The position numbers were made by a program, and so were the translations under genes. From an uncultured Mycoplasmatota bacterium (lineage in GTDB: Bacteria; Bacillota_I; Bacilli_A; RF39; UBA660), in NCBI GenBank assembly GCA_900547775.1, contig URHW01000001.1, forward strand, positions 434,001 through 498,000: a stretch of DNA of 64,000 nt. Direction: 5' to 3'. The stretch's first letter is position 1. Every line of letters starts with the position of its first letter. This document shows positions 8,305 through 16,185 of the stretch, piece by piece. The notes under the pieces were generated by a model that had not been told where the DNA came from, did no database searches, and worked only from the letters and a program-made list of their open reading frames with translations.

Positions 8305-9081
8305 ATGAAGATATATATTGAGAGTTTAAAAAACAATATTAAGTGTGCATTAGAGTTTAGAAAAACATTTATTTTATCTGTTATTAGTCAGTTTGGAGTA
8401 TTTTTTTCTTATTATTTTTTGCTTTTAGCACTTTTTCAAAGATTTAGTAATATAAGAGGTTTTACAATATATGAGGTCTTACTTTGCTTTGGCGTAATTC
8501 ATTTTGGCTTTGCTTTTAATGAAACTTTTTTTAGAGGAGTTGATAAGTTCGAAGATTTTATTTCAAATGGTTCACTTGATAGACTTTTGGTTAGACCTCA
8601 AGGAGTACTTTTTCAAGTTTTATGTTCAAGAATGGATGTTGTTAAGGTAACGAGATTATTTCAGGCATTATTCTTCATTGTTTATAGTTTTATTAAATTG
8701 AAATTAGAATTTAACTATGTTAATGTTGTCATTGTGCTTATGATGATGTTTGCTTCGGTAGTGATATTTTTCAGTTTGTTTTTGCTCATGGCTGCATATT
8801 GTTTTGTGACTATTGAAGGTCTTGAAATAAAAAATCTTATGACAGATGGTGGCAAACATTTGGCCCAATATCCAATGGGAATCTTTAGAAAAGCATTTTT
8901 AATATTTTTTACTTTTGTAATTCCTTATGCTTCTGTTAATTATTATCCTTTACTTTATTTGGTTGGAAAGAGTAATAGTTTCTTGCATGCAATATCACCA
9001 ATTTTTGTATTTTTGTTTTTGATCCCATGTTATTTTGCATTTAATGTAGGTTTAAAACATTATGAAAGTACCGGATCATAA
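8305..9081 (+). CDS. ABC-2 family permease, subunit 2
   Basis: The partner permease (COG3694 type, 258 residues, about six helices). It contains FRGVDKFEDFISNGSLDRLLVRPQ, the same ATPase-contact region as subunit 1. The ATG at 8305 follows AAGGAGG directly; a longer in-frame reading inside the previous gene has no ribosome site. It ends the operon, with a terminator immediately downstream. Confidence 0.85.
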   Translation: MKIYIESLKNNIKCALEFRKTFILSVISQFGVFFSYYFLLLALFQRFSNIRGFTIYEVLLCFGVIHFGFAFNETFFRGVDKFEDFISNGSLDRLLVRPQGVLFQVLCSRMDVVKVTRLFQALFFIVYSFIKLKLEFNYVNVVIVLMMMFASVVIFFSLFLLMAAYCFVTIEGLEIKNLMTDGGKHLAQYPMGIFRKAFLIFFTFVIPYASVNYYPLLYLVGKSNSFLHAISPIFVFLFLIPCYFAFNVGLKHYESTGS

Positions 9082-9085
9082 AAAT

Positions 9086-9113
9086 GATTTCGCGATTATG
9101 CGAAGTCTTTTTT
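9086..9113 (+). terminator. Terminator of the ABC exporter operon
   Basis: TTCGC-N6-GCGAA stem followed by a T-rich tract (CTTTTTT). Confidence 0.75.
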
Positions 9114-9123
9114 AAATTTTTAA

Positions 9124-9164
9124 CTAGCACTTAATATTGACAAGTGCTAAAATGATAGTATAAT
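9124..9164 (+). promoter_or_regulatory. CIRCE (HrcA) operator overlapping the ybaK-htpG promoter
   Basis: CTAGCACTT-N9-AAGTGCTAA (9124-9132 and 9142-9150) is close to the CIRCE consensus TTAGCACTC-N9-GAGTGCTAA. The promoter is built into it: TTGACA at 9137-9142 and TATAAT at 9159-9164, spacer 16. A bound HrcA repressor would cover the -35 box. The same arrangement precedes hsp20 at 18308. Confidence 0.88.
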
Positions 9165-9184
9165 GTTTGTAGGAAGGTGATGAT

Positions 9185-9655
9185 ATGTCTTTAGTTAAAG
9201 TTAAAGAGTATTTAAAGAGATACAATGCTGATGATAGGGTGATTGTTCTTGATGAGAGTAGTGCTTCGGTTAAAGAGGCCGCTCATGCACTTAATACTAG
9301 TGAGGGAGCGATTGCAAAGTCTATAGCAGTTATGATAAATGATAAGCCAGTGGTTATTGTTTTAGCTGGTGATAGGAAGTTAGATAATCATAAGTTTAAG
9401 GAAGAGTTTCATGTTAAAGCGAGAATGATTTCTTATGAAGAGACAGAAGCACTTATTGGTCATGCTCCTGGTGGGGTTTGCCCGTTTGGACTTAATGATA
9501 ATGTGTCTGTTTATTTGGATGAGTCATTAAAGGAACATGAATATGTGTATCCGGCTTGTGGTAGTTCTAATTCAGCAATTAAATTAAGTATAGATGAAAT
9601 AGAGAAGTTTTCTAATCCAGTTAAATGGGTTGATGTAGGAAAGGTGATTGAATAA
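9185..9655 (+). CDS. YbaK/EbsC-family aminoacyl-tRNA deacylase
   Basis: A 156-residue YbaK/ProX-type editing domain, which hydrolyses misacylated tRNA in trans (Cys-tRNA-Pro in characterised members). Visible landmarks are EGAIAKSIAV with the conserved lysine, VIVLAGDRKLDNHKF, GHAPGGVCPFGL (the conserved GxxPGGVxPfG motif) and the C-terminal YPACGSSNSAIKLS. It is the first gene behind the CIRCE operator and is followed at once by htpG, so it is probably heat-inducible: proofreading linked to protein stress. Confidence 0.9.
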   Translation: MSLVKVKEYLKRYNADDRVIVLDESSASVKEAAHALNTSEGAIAKSIAVMINDKPVVIVLAGDRKLDNHKFKEEFHVKARMISYEETEALIGHAPGGVCPFGLNDNVSVYLDESLKEHEYVYPACGSSNSAIKLSIDEIEKFSNPVKWVDVGKVIE

Positions 9656-9656
9656 T

Positions 9657-11540
9657 ATGAAGAAGAAAGAGTTTAAGAGTTCATCAAAGAGAGTATTAGA
9701 TTTGATGATTAATTCTATTTATACGAATAAAGAAATATTTTTAAGGGAATTATTAAGTAATGCGAGTGATGCGATTGATAAGCTTGTATTTACGTCTTTA
9801 ACTGATAGTAGTGTTTCAGTTAATCGTGATGATTTAAAGATCGTTATTGAAAGAGATACGGATGCTAGGATACTTAAGATTAGTGATAATGGTATAGGTA
9901 TGGATGAAGTTGAACTTGAACATAATTTAGGTACAATAGCAGAATCTGGTTCTTTGAAGTTTAAAGAGGAAAATAAGGATCAAAAAGACACTTCAATAAT
10001 TGGTCAGTTTGGTGTTGGTTTTTATTCAGCGTTTATGGTTGCTAAGAAAATAGAGGTTATTAGTAAGAAGTATAATGCTGATAAGGCTTATAAGTGGACT
10101 AGTGAAGGTGCTGATGGGTATACTATTCAGACTTGTGATAAAGAGGAAACAGGTACGACAATAGTTCTTTATTTGAAGGATGATACAGAGGATGATAATT
10201 ATTCTAATTATTTAGAGGAGTATACTATTAGAAGTATTGTTAGTAAGTATAGTGATTATCTAAAATATCCAATTATGATGGAAGTGGAGAATTCTAGGTT
10301 AAAGGAAGGCTCTAAGGATGAGTATGAGACTTATAAAGAGATGGTTACGTTAAATACAATGGTTCCTTTATGGAAGAAGGATAAGAAGGATATTAGTGAG
10401 GAAGAGTATAATAATTTTTATTCTTCTAGGTTTAGTGATATGGATAAGCCTTTAAGGGTTATTCATACTAGTGCTGAAGGATTATCTAGTTATAAGGCTT
10501 TGTTGTTTATCCCTGGTCATGCTCCTTATGATTATTATTATAAAGAGTATAAGAGAGGGTTAGAACTTTATACTAATGGAGTTCTTATTATGGATAAGTG
10601 TGAGGAGTTAGTTCCTGAGTATTATAGTTTTGTTAAGGGTGTTGTTGATACTGATGATTTGTCTTTAAATATTTCTAGGGAAACACTTCAGAGTGATAAG
10701 CATGTACTTGCGATTGCTAAGGGGTTAGAGACTAAAATTCATAATGAACTTAAAGATATGCTTACTAATGATTTTGAGAGTTATAAGAAGTTTTTTGAGG
10801 CTTTTGGTTCTCAGATTAAATATGGTATTTATAATATGTATGGAATGAATAAGGATAAGCTTAAGGATTTACTTGTATTTTATTCTAAAGATAAGGGTGA
10901 TTTAATAACACTTGATGAGTATGTTAAGAATATGAAAGAGGGACAGGAGAATATTTATTATGCTTCTGGTGAGAGTGTTAGTAAGATAGATAGTTTGCCT
11001 CAAGTAGAGCAGATTAAGAAAAAAGGCTTTGATATTTTATATTTAACTAATTATTTAGATGAGTTTGTTATAAGTGTTTTAAGAGAAGAAGATGGCAAGA
11101 CATTTAAGAGTGTTAGTGATAGTTCTTTAGATTTAGATACTGAAGAGGAGAAGGAAGCTAATAAGAAGTTAAATGAAGATAATAAAGATATGCTTGCTGA
11201 GATAAAGGATGCACTTGGTGATGAAGTTACTAGTGTAAGATTTACTAATAAACTTGATAGTCATCCCGTTTGTTTAACTAGTGAAGGTGAGATCAGTGTA
11301 GAGATGCAGAAGGTTATTAATGCTATGCCAACTGATGAGAATGTTAAGGCTAAACTAGTTTTAGAGATTAATGAAAAACATGATATTGTTAAGAAACTTG
11401 AGAAGTTATATAAAGAGGATAAGGCTGAACTTAAGAAGTATGCGAAAGTTCTTTATAGTGAAGCTAGATTAATTGAAGGCTTATCTATTGATAATCCAAC
11501 AGAGATTTCTAATTTAATTTGTGAGTTAATTGCAAAATAA
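9657..11540 (+). CDS. htpG: Chaperone HtpG (Hsp90)
   Basis: Bacterial Hsp90, an ATP-driven dimeric chaperone. The N-terminal GHKL ATPase shows IFLRELLSNASDAIDKL, DNGIGMD and GQFGVGFYSAFMVA. The middle domain contains SLNISRETLQ with the catalytic arginine, and the C-terminal dimer domain ends ...ICELIAK. The length (627 aa) is normal. ATG 9657 has the ribosome site GGAAAGGTG inside the end of the previous gene. It shares the CIRCE-controlled promoter; in Bacillus subtilis htpG is not HrcA-controlled, so the wiring differs here. A terminator follows. Confidence 0.97.
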   Translation: MKKKEFKSSSKRVLDLMINSIYTNKEIFLRELLSNASDAIDKLVFTSLTDSSVSVNRDDLKIVIERDTDARILKISDNGIGMDEVELEHNLGTIAESGSLKFKEENKDQKDTSIIGQFGVGFYSAFMVAKKIEVISKKYNADKAYKWTSEGADGYTIQTCDKEETGTTIVLYLKDDTEDDNYSNYLEEYTIRSIVSKYSDYLKYPIMMEVENSRLKEGSKDEYETYKEMVTLNTMVPLWKKDKKDISEEEYNNFYSSRFSDMDKPLRVIHTSAEGLSSYKALLFIPGHAPYDYYYKEYKRGLELYTNGVLIMDKCEELVPEYYSFVKGVVDTDDLSLNISRETLQSDKHVLAIAKGLETKIHNELKDMLTNDFESYKKFFEAFGSQIKYGIYNMYGMNKDKLKDLLVFYSKDKGDLITLDEYVKNMKEGQENIYYASGESVSKIDSLPQVEQIKKKGFDILYLTNYLDEFVISVLREEDGKTFKSVSDSSLDLDTEEEKEANKKLNEDNKDMLAEIKDALGDEVTSVRFTNKLDSHPVCLTSEGEISVEMQKVINAMPTDENVKAKLVLEINEKHDIVKKLEKLYKEDKAELKKYAKVLYSEARLIEGLSIDNPTEISNLICELIAK

Positions 11541-11544
11541 AAAA

Positions 11545-11565
11545 ATGCCGTATGGCATTTTTTTT
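11545..11565 (+). terminator. Terminator after htpG
   Basis: ATGCC-GTAT-GGCAT followed by eight T residues. Confidence 0.85.
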
Positions 11566-11598
11566 GTGTGAACGAGTATGCTATTTATTACGAATAAA

Positions 11599-11618
11599 GG
11601 TCTAGTTTTTACTAGACC
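11599..11618. terminator. Convergent-gene hairpin, possible bidirectional terminator
   Basis: A perfect 8-bp stem, GGTCTAGT-TTTT-ACTAGACC, lies between htpG (+) and the Cys-rich gene (-). The T-tract is on the + side (ATTTTTG); on the - side it is only TTTATT. Confidence 0.6.
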
Positions 11619-11631
11619 ATTTTTGTAATTT

Positions 11632-12048
11632 TTAGTTATTACAGCAAGATGTATTTCTTCTTCTTTGATTGCAGTAGCAACGACCTGTGATTTTACATGG
11701 AGTGAACTCTACTGTTACAAAGCATGACTCTTCATGTAGACATGGGCAAGTGCTTTCATTAGGCAATATTTCACAAGTACCTTCCATTGTAATTACTTCT
11801 ATTTTGTTATTACATCTGTTTGTAAGTTGACAGCAGCAGTTGTTATCATTTTCGATTAGTTCTGATAGTTTTCCATTTACACATGTTTCAAAAGTTAATT
11901 TGATATTTCCACAATAGCAGTCACTATCATAGATAATTGGAGTGCAGAAAGGTGAGCCGCTATCACATAAAGTTAATGTACATAAGTCATTATTTTGAAT
12001 CGTTTTAATAGCATCTTGCATTTTTAGTTTAGTAAAATTTGTATTCAT
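11632..12048 (-). CDS. Cysteine-rich FMN split-barrel-like protein
   Basis: The arrangement (MQDAIKTIQNNDLCTLTLCD, then SPFCTPIIY, then VNGKLSELIENDNN) resembles the pyridoxamine-5-phosphate-oxidase-like split-barrel family, which binds FMN, F420 or heme. It is remarkable for 19 cysteines in 138 residues, including a CCC triplet, CYC, CPC, CYC and CC. Standard family members have few. I chose the ATG at 12048 because GGGAGG precedes it; an ATG four codons upstream would bury that site. It stands alone, divergent from the zinc-ribbon gene. A metal-cluster, metal-storage or redox role is possible; I cannot say which. Confidence 0.6.
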   Translation of the reverse strand: MNTNFTKLKMQDAIKTIQNNDLCTLTLCDSGSPFCTPIIYDSDCYCGNIKLTFETCVNGKLSELIENDNNCCCQLTNRCNNKIEVITMEGTCEILPNESTCPCLHEESCFVTVEFTPCKITGRCYCNQRRRNTSCCNN

Positions 12049-12060
12049 AATACCTCCCAC

Positions 12061-12218
12061 TTTATCGTATGTGAGTTTCTTGTTTTAACCTAGGGCAAAA
12101 GTCTATTATTTTTTGGATTTTTGATAATATTTTTTATCAAATTGTTATCTTTTATGATATAATTTTTATTGTAAATGTGTTGAAGCACTAGATACTTAAT
12201 TAGATGGAGTGGTAAATT
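12061..12218. other. Divergent intergenic region with inverted repeat
   Basis: It contains the inverted repeat TTGATAA-N6-TTATCAA near 12119-12139 and a TATAAT at about 12157 for the + strand gene. Nothing else is recognisable. Confidence 0.4.
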
Positions 12219-12581
12219 ATGTACTGTAAATATTGCGGAAGTGAAATAAAAGGAAATTTTTGTTCTAATTGCGGAAGGAAGGTTCAAGAAGAAAGTAGAG
12301 AATCGTCTGGATTTGGTTATGGAGTTCTTGGTTTCTTTTTTCCATTAATTGGTTTTATTTTATTTTTGGTTTATTTAAATGAAAAGAAGAAAGCTTCTAG
12401 AGCATCTTTAATAGGATGTATAACTGGGGTTTTAGTAAAAGCACTTTTAGTGATGTTTGCTCTATTTGTGTTTAGTTATGGTATAGGCGGAGCAGCTGAT
12501 TGTTATGAAGAATGTGGTTATAATTTTGAATATAGAAATGGTCAGTGCGTTTGTACTGATAATAATTTAGATACTTTTTAG
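12219..12581 (+). CDS. Zinc-ribbon membrane protein
   Basis: A 120-residue protein with an N-terminal zinc ribbon (CKYCGSEIKGNFCSNCG, two CxxC pairs, residues 3-19). Two membrane helices follow (about 33-51 and 64-86), then a Cys-containing tail (CYEECGYNFEYRNGQCVC) that could be disulfide-bonded outside. Zinc-ribbon membrane proteins of this layout are common in Firmicutes and mostly uncharacterised. The ATG at 12219 has a weak GGAGTGG ribosome site. No partner genes are evident. Confidence 0.75.
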   Translation: MYCKYCGSEIKGNFCSNCGRKVQEESRESSGFGYGVLGFFFPLIGFILFLVYLNEKKKASRASLIGCITGVLVKALLVMFALFVFSYGIGGAADCYEECGYNFEYRNGQCVCTDNNLDTF

Positions 12582-12644
12582 TTCGTAAGTATTTACTTTT
12601 ATAACTTTTCTATTATATAATAGTTTCTTCTTCTGAGGTAGAAT

Positions 12645-13646
12645 ATGGAAAAGTTAAATAGATGTGTTAATTTTATATTTAGTAATTTTAAAAATTCTAA
12701 TTTTAATATTTTGAAGTCTTTGTTTAGAGGAGATTTACTTAAATATTATGGATATGAAGATGAAGAAATTTGTGCTGGTTATTTGTTTGATTTAGTAAAG
12801 AATAACCTTTTTAGTGTGGATGAGTTATCTAGAATATTTGGTGGAAGAACGACAAGTTTGATACTTGCATGTAATATAGATTACGGTGCTAGTGATAGAG
12901 TATTAGAGAAGTATTTTGATGGGCTTAATGAGAAAATGAAGGCATTTATTTGTGCTGATTTACTTGCTAGTTATATTTTTGAAGTTATTTCAATAGAGGA
13001 ATATAAAAGAGTGTTAGGACTTATTTCTTTTGAACGTATAAATTTGCTTTTTGATTTGTGCGTAAATGAAGTTTTTGGGGTTAATAATCTTAAAAGAGGA
13101 TTGAATTTAGATTATGTGAAGAAGATATTTAATACACGAATGCCTTATATAGTGATGATTAGTGAGAAAGCGGGACGTTTAAACTATGAGGGTATCATTG
13201 ACGAGTTTTTTGAGAGTTCTTTTAATTTGAGGATTGGTGGGGAGTTTGGTCTTTCGACAAAGATTAGAGATAGTCTTATTAAACTTACTTTGGATGGTAC
13301 TGAATTATATCAAATAATTGATGATAACAAAGTGTTTTTGATAGATGATCGTATTTATGATAGATTTATATGGTTTAAGTTATTGGTTAATAATGAAGAA
13401 TTAACTATTGCAGATATTAACAATTTTATTAAAAATAGTTTGAGAGTTATGATGGATTATATAATTATTACGGGGATATCCTTGTTTGATAATGAGGAAG
13501 TATATGTAGATGATATTCCAGAGGAGATCAAGAATATTTTTATTGCTGACAAGACCAGTGAGATGACGATGAGTGTTGTAAATACATTTTTACCTATTAT
13601 GAGTAAACAGTATTTGCTTAATTTAAAAAATAAACTTAGTAGATAG
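12645..13646 (+). CDS. Hypothetical helical protein (333 aa)
   Basis: I do not recognise this protein with confidence. It is soluble and mainly helical. Residues ~33-75 (YYGYEDEEICAGYLFDLVKN, then FSVDELSRIFGGRTTSLILAC) resemble the HD-hydrolase segment of RelA/SpoT enzymes (AAALLHDVVEDT, then EIxxxFGxxVxxLV), but the His-Asp pair is replaced by Phe-Asp. If related, it would be catalytically dead. It is monocistronic, with a terminator hairpin shared with the convergent gene. Confidence 0.6.
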   Translation: MEKLNRCVNFIFSNFKNSNFNILKSLFRGDLLKYYGYEDEEICAGYLFDLVKNNLFSVDELSRIFGGRTTSLILACNIDYGASDRVLEKYFDGLNEKMKAFICADLLASYIFEVISIEEYKRVLGLISFERINLLFDLCVNEVFGVNNLKRGLNLDYVKKIFNTRMPYIVMISEKAGRLNYEGIIDEFFESSFNLRIGGEFGLSTKIRDSLIKLTLDGTELYQIIDDNKVFLIDDRIYDRFIWFKLLVNNEELTIADINNFIKNSLRVMMDYIIITGISLFDNEEVYVDDIPEEIKNIFIADKTSEMTMSVVNTFLPIMSKQYLLNLKNKLSR

Positions 13647-13653
13647 AAAAAAA

Positions 13654-13678
13654 TCTTAGTTATGCACTAAGGTTTTTA
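13654..13678. terminator. Bidirectional terminator between convergent genes
   Basis: CTTAGT-N5-ACTAAG with a T-tract after it on + and an A-run before it (T-tract on -). It serves both the + gene ending at 13646 and the - gene ending at 13676. Confidence 0.7.
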
Positions 13679-13942
13679 TTTGTTTGTATTTTCGTAATAG
13701 TTTCTTTCTTGAAGTTCACTTAATATTGCATCTAGTTCTTCATCAAGTGTTTCTTCATAAACTTCTTCTGCATCACAGATTATGCTGGATAGGCTTGTGT
13801 AGTTTTCTGGAATGATGTCAAATCTTTTTAAAACTTCTATTTGATAGTTTGTTAGCATTAGTTTATCATTTACTTTGGTTAATTTGTTTTTGTTAAAGTC
13901 AATGGAGTCAAGAAGTTCTTTGATGTTATATTCTTTATTCAT
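13676..13942 (-). CDS. Small acidic hypothetical protein (88 aa)
   Basis: Unrecognised. It is soluble and strongly acidic in its second half (DAEEVYEETLDEELDAILSE), probably helical. It begins inside the last codons of the upstream membrane-protein gene (8-base overlap), so the two are translated from one message. Confidence 0.6.
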   Translation of the reverse strand: MNKEYNIKELLDSIDFNKNKLTKVNDKLMLTNYQIEVLKRFDIIPENYTSLSSIICDAEEVYEETLDEELDAILSELQERNYYENTNK

Positions 13943-14471
13943 TTAAATCTACCATTTCATAGATGCTTCCGTTGATATTTAAGACAAATGTGCGATTATT
14001 AAATTTACCAGTAAGGATGTTTCCGTCTTCAGTAGTGAATTTATATGAATTTGCACCAATATCATATTCAGATGAACCAGTAATTTCCGTTTTATCACAA
14101 GCACCATTATACGTTACAAATTTAAATGTATTATCTTTTAAATTGATTTCTATTCTTGGTTTACCTAAAGAACAGTTAGTAGTATCACTTTCATAAACTT
14201 TTAGGTTAGGGTCTGCATTTGTTTCATGTGCTTTAGTTGTTGTCGATATTTGATCGATTGGGATTATTGGATTATCGTTTTTGATTTCGAATGGATTTGG
14301 TAAAACGCCTTTATCCATTAGAAAATATAAGCCAAAGATAATAATAATTAGAATTAGTAGAGATGATAAAAAGTTAATTATTTTATTTGCTTTTTTTTCT
14401 GGATTTGGGTCTGGTAATTTGATACTTTCTTCTTTTACTACTCTTTTTTTGAATTTTTCTTCTTCGTTCAT
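13935..14471 (-). CDS. Membrane-anchored extracytoplasmic hypothetical protein
   Basis: A 178-residue protein with a charged cytoplasmic N-terminus (~32 residues), one membrane helix (IINFLSSLLILIIIIFGLYFL, written here without its flanks), a Thr/Pro-containing linker and a beta-rich C-terminal domain. That domain holds two cysteines (TTNCSLG and NGACDKT) likely to form a disulfide. The ATG at 14471 follows GGAGGCTC; a more upstream ATG would overlap that site. Coupled to the downstream 88-residue gene. Function unknown. Confidence 0.65.
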   Translation of the reverse strand: MNEEEKFKKRVVKEESIKLPDPNPEKKANKIINFLSSLLILIIIIFGLYFLMDKGVLPNPFEIKNDNPIIPIDQISTTTKAHETNADPNLKVYESDTTNCSLGKPRIEINLKDNTFKFVTYNGACDKTEITGSSEYDIGANSYKFTTEDGNILTGKFNNRTFVLNINGSIYEMVDLNE

Positions 14472-14530
14472 ATGAGCCTCCATTTATTTTAGATATTATA
14501 TCATATTTGACGGGTGAACTTCAATGATTC

Positions 14531-14559
14531 TTGTTAAAAATACGAGATTATGGTAAAAT
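14531..14559 (+). promoter_or_regulatory. Promoter of the three-gene helical-protein operon
   Basis: TTGTTA (14531-14536), 17-base spacer, TAAAAT (14554-14559), 25 bases before the first ATG with an AGAGGGTGA ribosome site. Confidence 0.6.
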
Positions 14560-14583
14560 GTTTATTGTAAAGAGGGTGATTTC

Positions 14584-16185
14584 ATGAAGGCTGTTTCAGT
14601 TTTTTTGGAAGAGTTACAAAAGAGAATAGATAGTACTGCTTTACAAACGATTGATTTTGAAAATAAGAAGAATACTCTTTTAGAGATAGATAATATAATT
14701 TTAAAATATGGGCTTAATAAAAGAAATATAAGTGCTGATGATTTACTTAAAATTGATTCAGTGTCTATAGATGATCTTTATTTAATTATTGATTTTATAT
14801 ATGGCAATAATACTGACGAAATAAAGGATATAGCAACCCGTAATATTAATAATATTAGAAATAATGGTAATCATGGTTCATATGTTTATTTAGAACAGAT
14901 TGCTGGAAGAATTACTCAGGATTTGAGTAGTTGTTTAAAGAGAGATAAAGAATATATTGATACTCAAAGAGAAATGATTGAACTTCCAAAGAGAGTTTTG
15001 GAATTATTTGATGATGGTAGTTTGAAAAGACCTATTTATGATTATAGTGATATAGATAAACTTTCTTTAGGACTTTCTAGTAAAGAAAGAGGAGAGTTAA
15101 AAGAAGAGTTATATATCGAAAGTTTTAATTTAGTAGCACATCAGATGAGTAAGGATGATAAACTTTTTATAGATAAATACGCGTCTGTTATCAAGAATAA
15201 AAAAGAAAAGTATAAAGATGTTTATGAAGCTCTTACAGATGTTTCTGTAGATGCATCTTTAATTAGTCAAAAGGCTAAAGAAATTTCCAAAGATAAAAAA
15301 TTAGATTATAATGATGTTAGACAAGTTTTGTTTATTAAAGTGCTTGAAGATGATTTAAAGAAATATCAAGAATTACTTTTAAGTTTAGGAGTTCGTGATG
15401 GTGTTTATGATAACTTACTTAATTTAAAAAGTGAGATGGAAGAAGTTTTATCACTTTCTAGAAAAAAGGAAGTGGTCACTGATGGTAAGGAAGAGGATTC
15501 TAGTGATAAGTCTAGAGAGTTTGATGAGGTAATAAACAAAGCTAAAGAGATTATTTCTAGTGAAAAGGAACTTATTGATAGTGTTAAACCAGAGGATTTA
15601 CAAAAGTTTTTGATTGATAGTGTTACTTCTGACGATAAAGATAATAAGTATAAGATAGTGTCTATCTTGATGGAACTTTCTAGAGAGGTTAATGGGGCAC
15701 TAGATAAGGTTAAGTTATTTGATGGTCATCTTGATGACAGTGTGCTTTCTTCGTTTATAAATAATATTAACAAGTATATTGAAACGTATGAAGTTTTAAA
15801 AGGTGATAAGAATGATGAGAATAAGGAAGAGCATGTTATTTATTTAGAGAGTATTATAGATGAAGTTAATGCTTTAGATAAAAAAGAGTTAAATGCTTTT
15901 AAAAAGGTTTGTGAAAAACTTATTTTAGGTGACTTTAGTGAGGTTAAAAGATTAGAAAACACTTCTTATAATATATATGTTTCTAGTTATAAAGATGTGA
16001 ATGTTTCTTTTATGAGACTACCTGATAAGTTTTTAATGATATTACATGTTTATACTAGTGAAGATGAATTTGGTGATATGGATGAAATGTTTATTAAAGA
16101 AGTTCTTTTAGATAAGGAGAAAGTTTTTGCTAGTCAAAGTGAGTTAAGAGGTAAGTTAAAAGTAGTAATTAATAGGAGTGCATAA
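14584..16185 (+). CDS. Large helical hypothetical protein, first gene of a three-gene operon
   Basis: An unrecognised 533-residue soluble protein, highly charged and helical, with probable coiled-coil stretches around residues 210-330. The last ~90 residues differ: KVCEKLILGDFSEVKRLEN, then NVSFMRLPDKFLMILHVYTSED. This order of strands and the LHVY element recall RelE/HigB-type toxin folds, but the similarity is by eye only. The stop and the next ATG overlap by one base (TAATG), so the operon is tight. Confidence 0.6.
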   Translation: MKAVSVFLEELQKRIDSTALQTIDFENKKNTLLEIDNIILKYGLNKRNISADDLLKIDSVSIDDLYLIIDFIYGNNTDEIKDIATRNINNIRNNGNHGSYVYLEQIAGRITQDLSSCLKRDKEYIDTQREMIELPKRVLELFDDGSLKRPIYDYSDIDKLSLGLSSKERGELKEELYIESFNLVAHQMSKDDKLFIDKYASVIKNKKEKYKDVYEALTDVSVDASLISQKAKEISKDKKLDYNDVRQVLFIKVLEDDLKKYQELLLSLGVRDGVYDNLLNLKSEMEEVLSLSRKKEVVTDGKEEDSSDKSREFDEVINKAKEIISSEKELIDSVKPEDLQKFLIDSVTSDDKDNKYKIVSILMELSREVNGALDKVKLFDGHLDDSVLSSFINNINKYIETYEVLKGDKNDENKEEHVIYLESIIDEVNALDKKELNAFKKVCEKLILGDFSEVKRLENTSYNIYVSSYKDVNVSFMRLPDKFLMILHVYTSEDEFGDMDEMFIKEVLLDKEKVFASQSELRGKLKVVINRSA

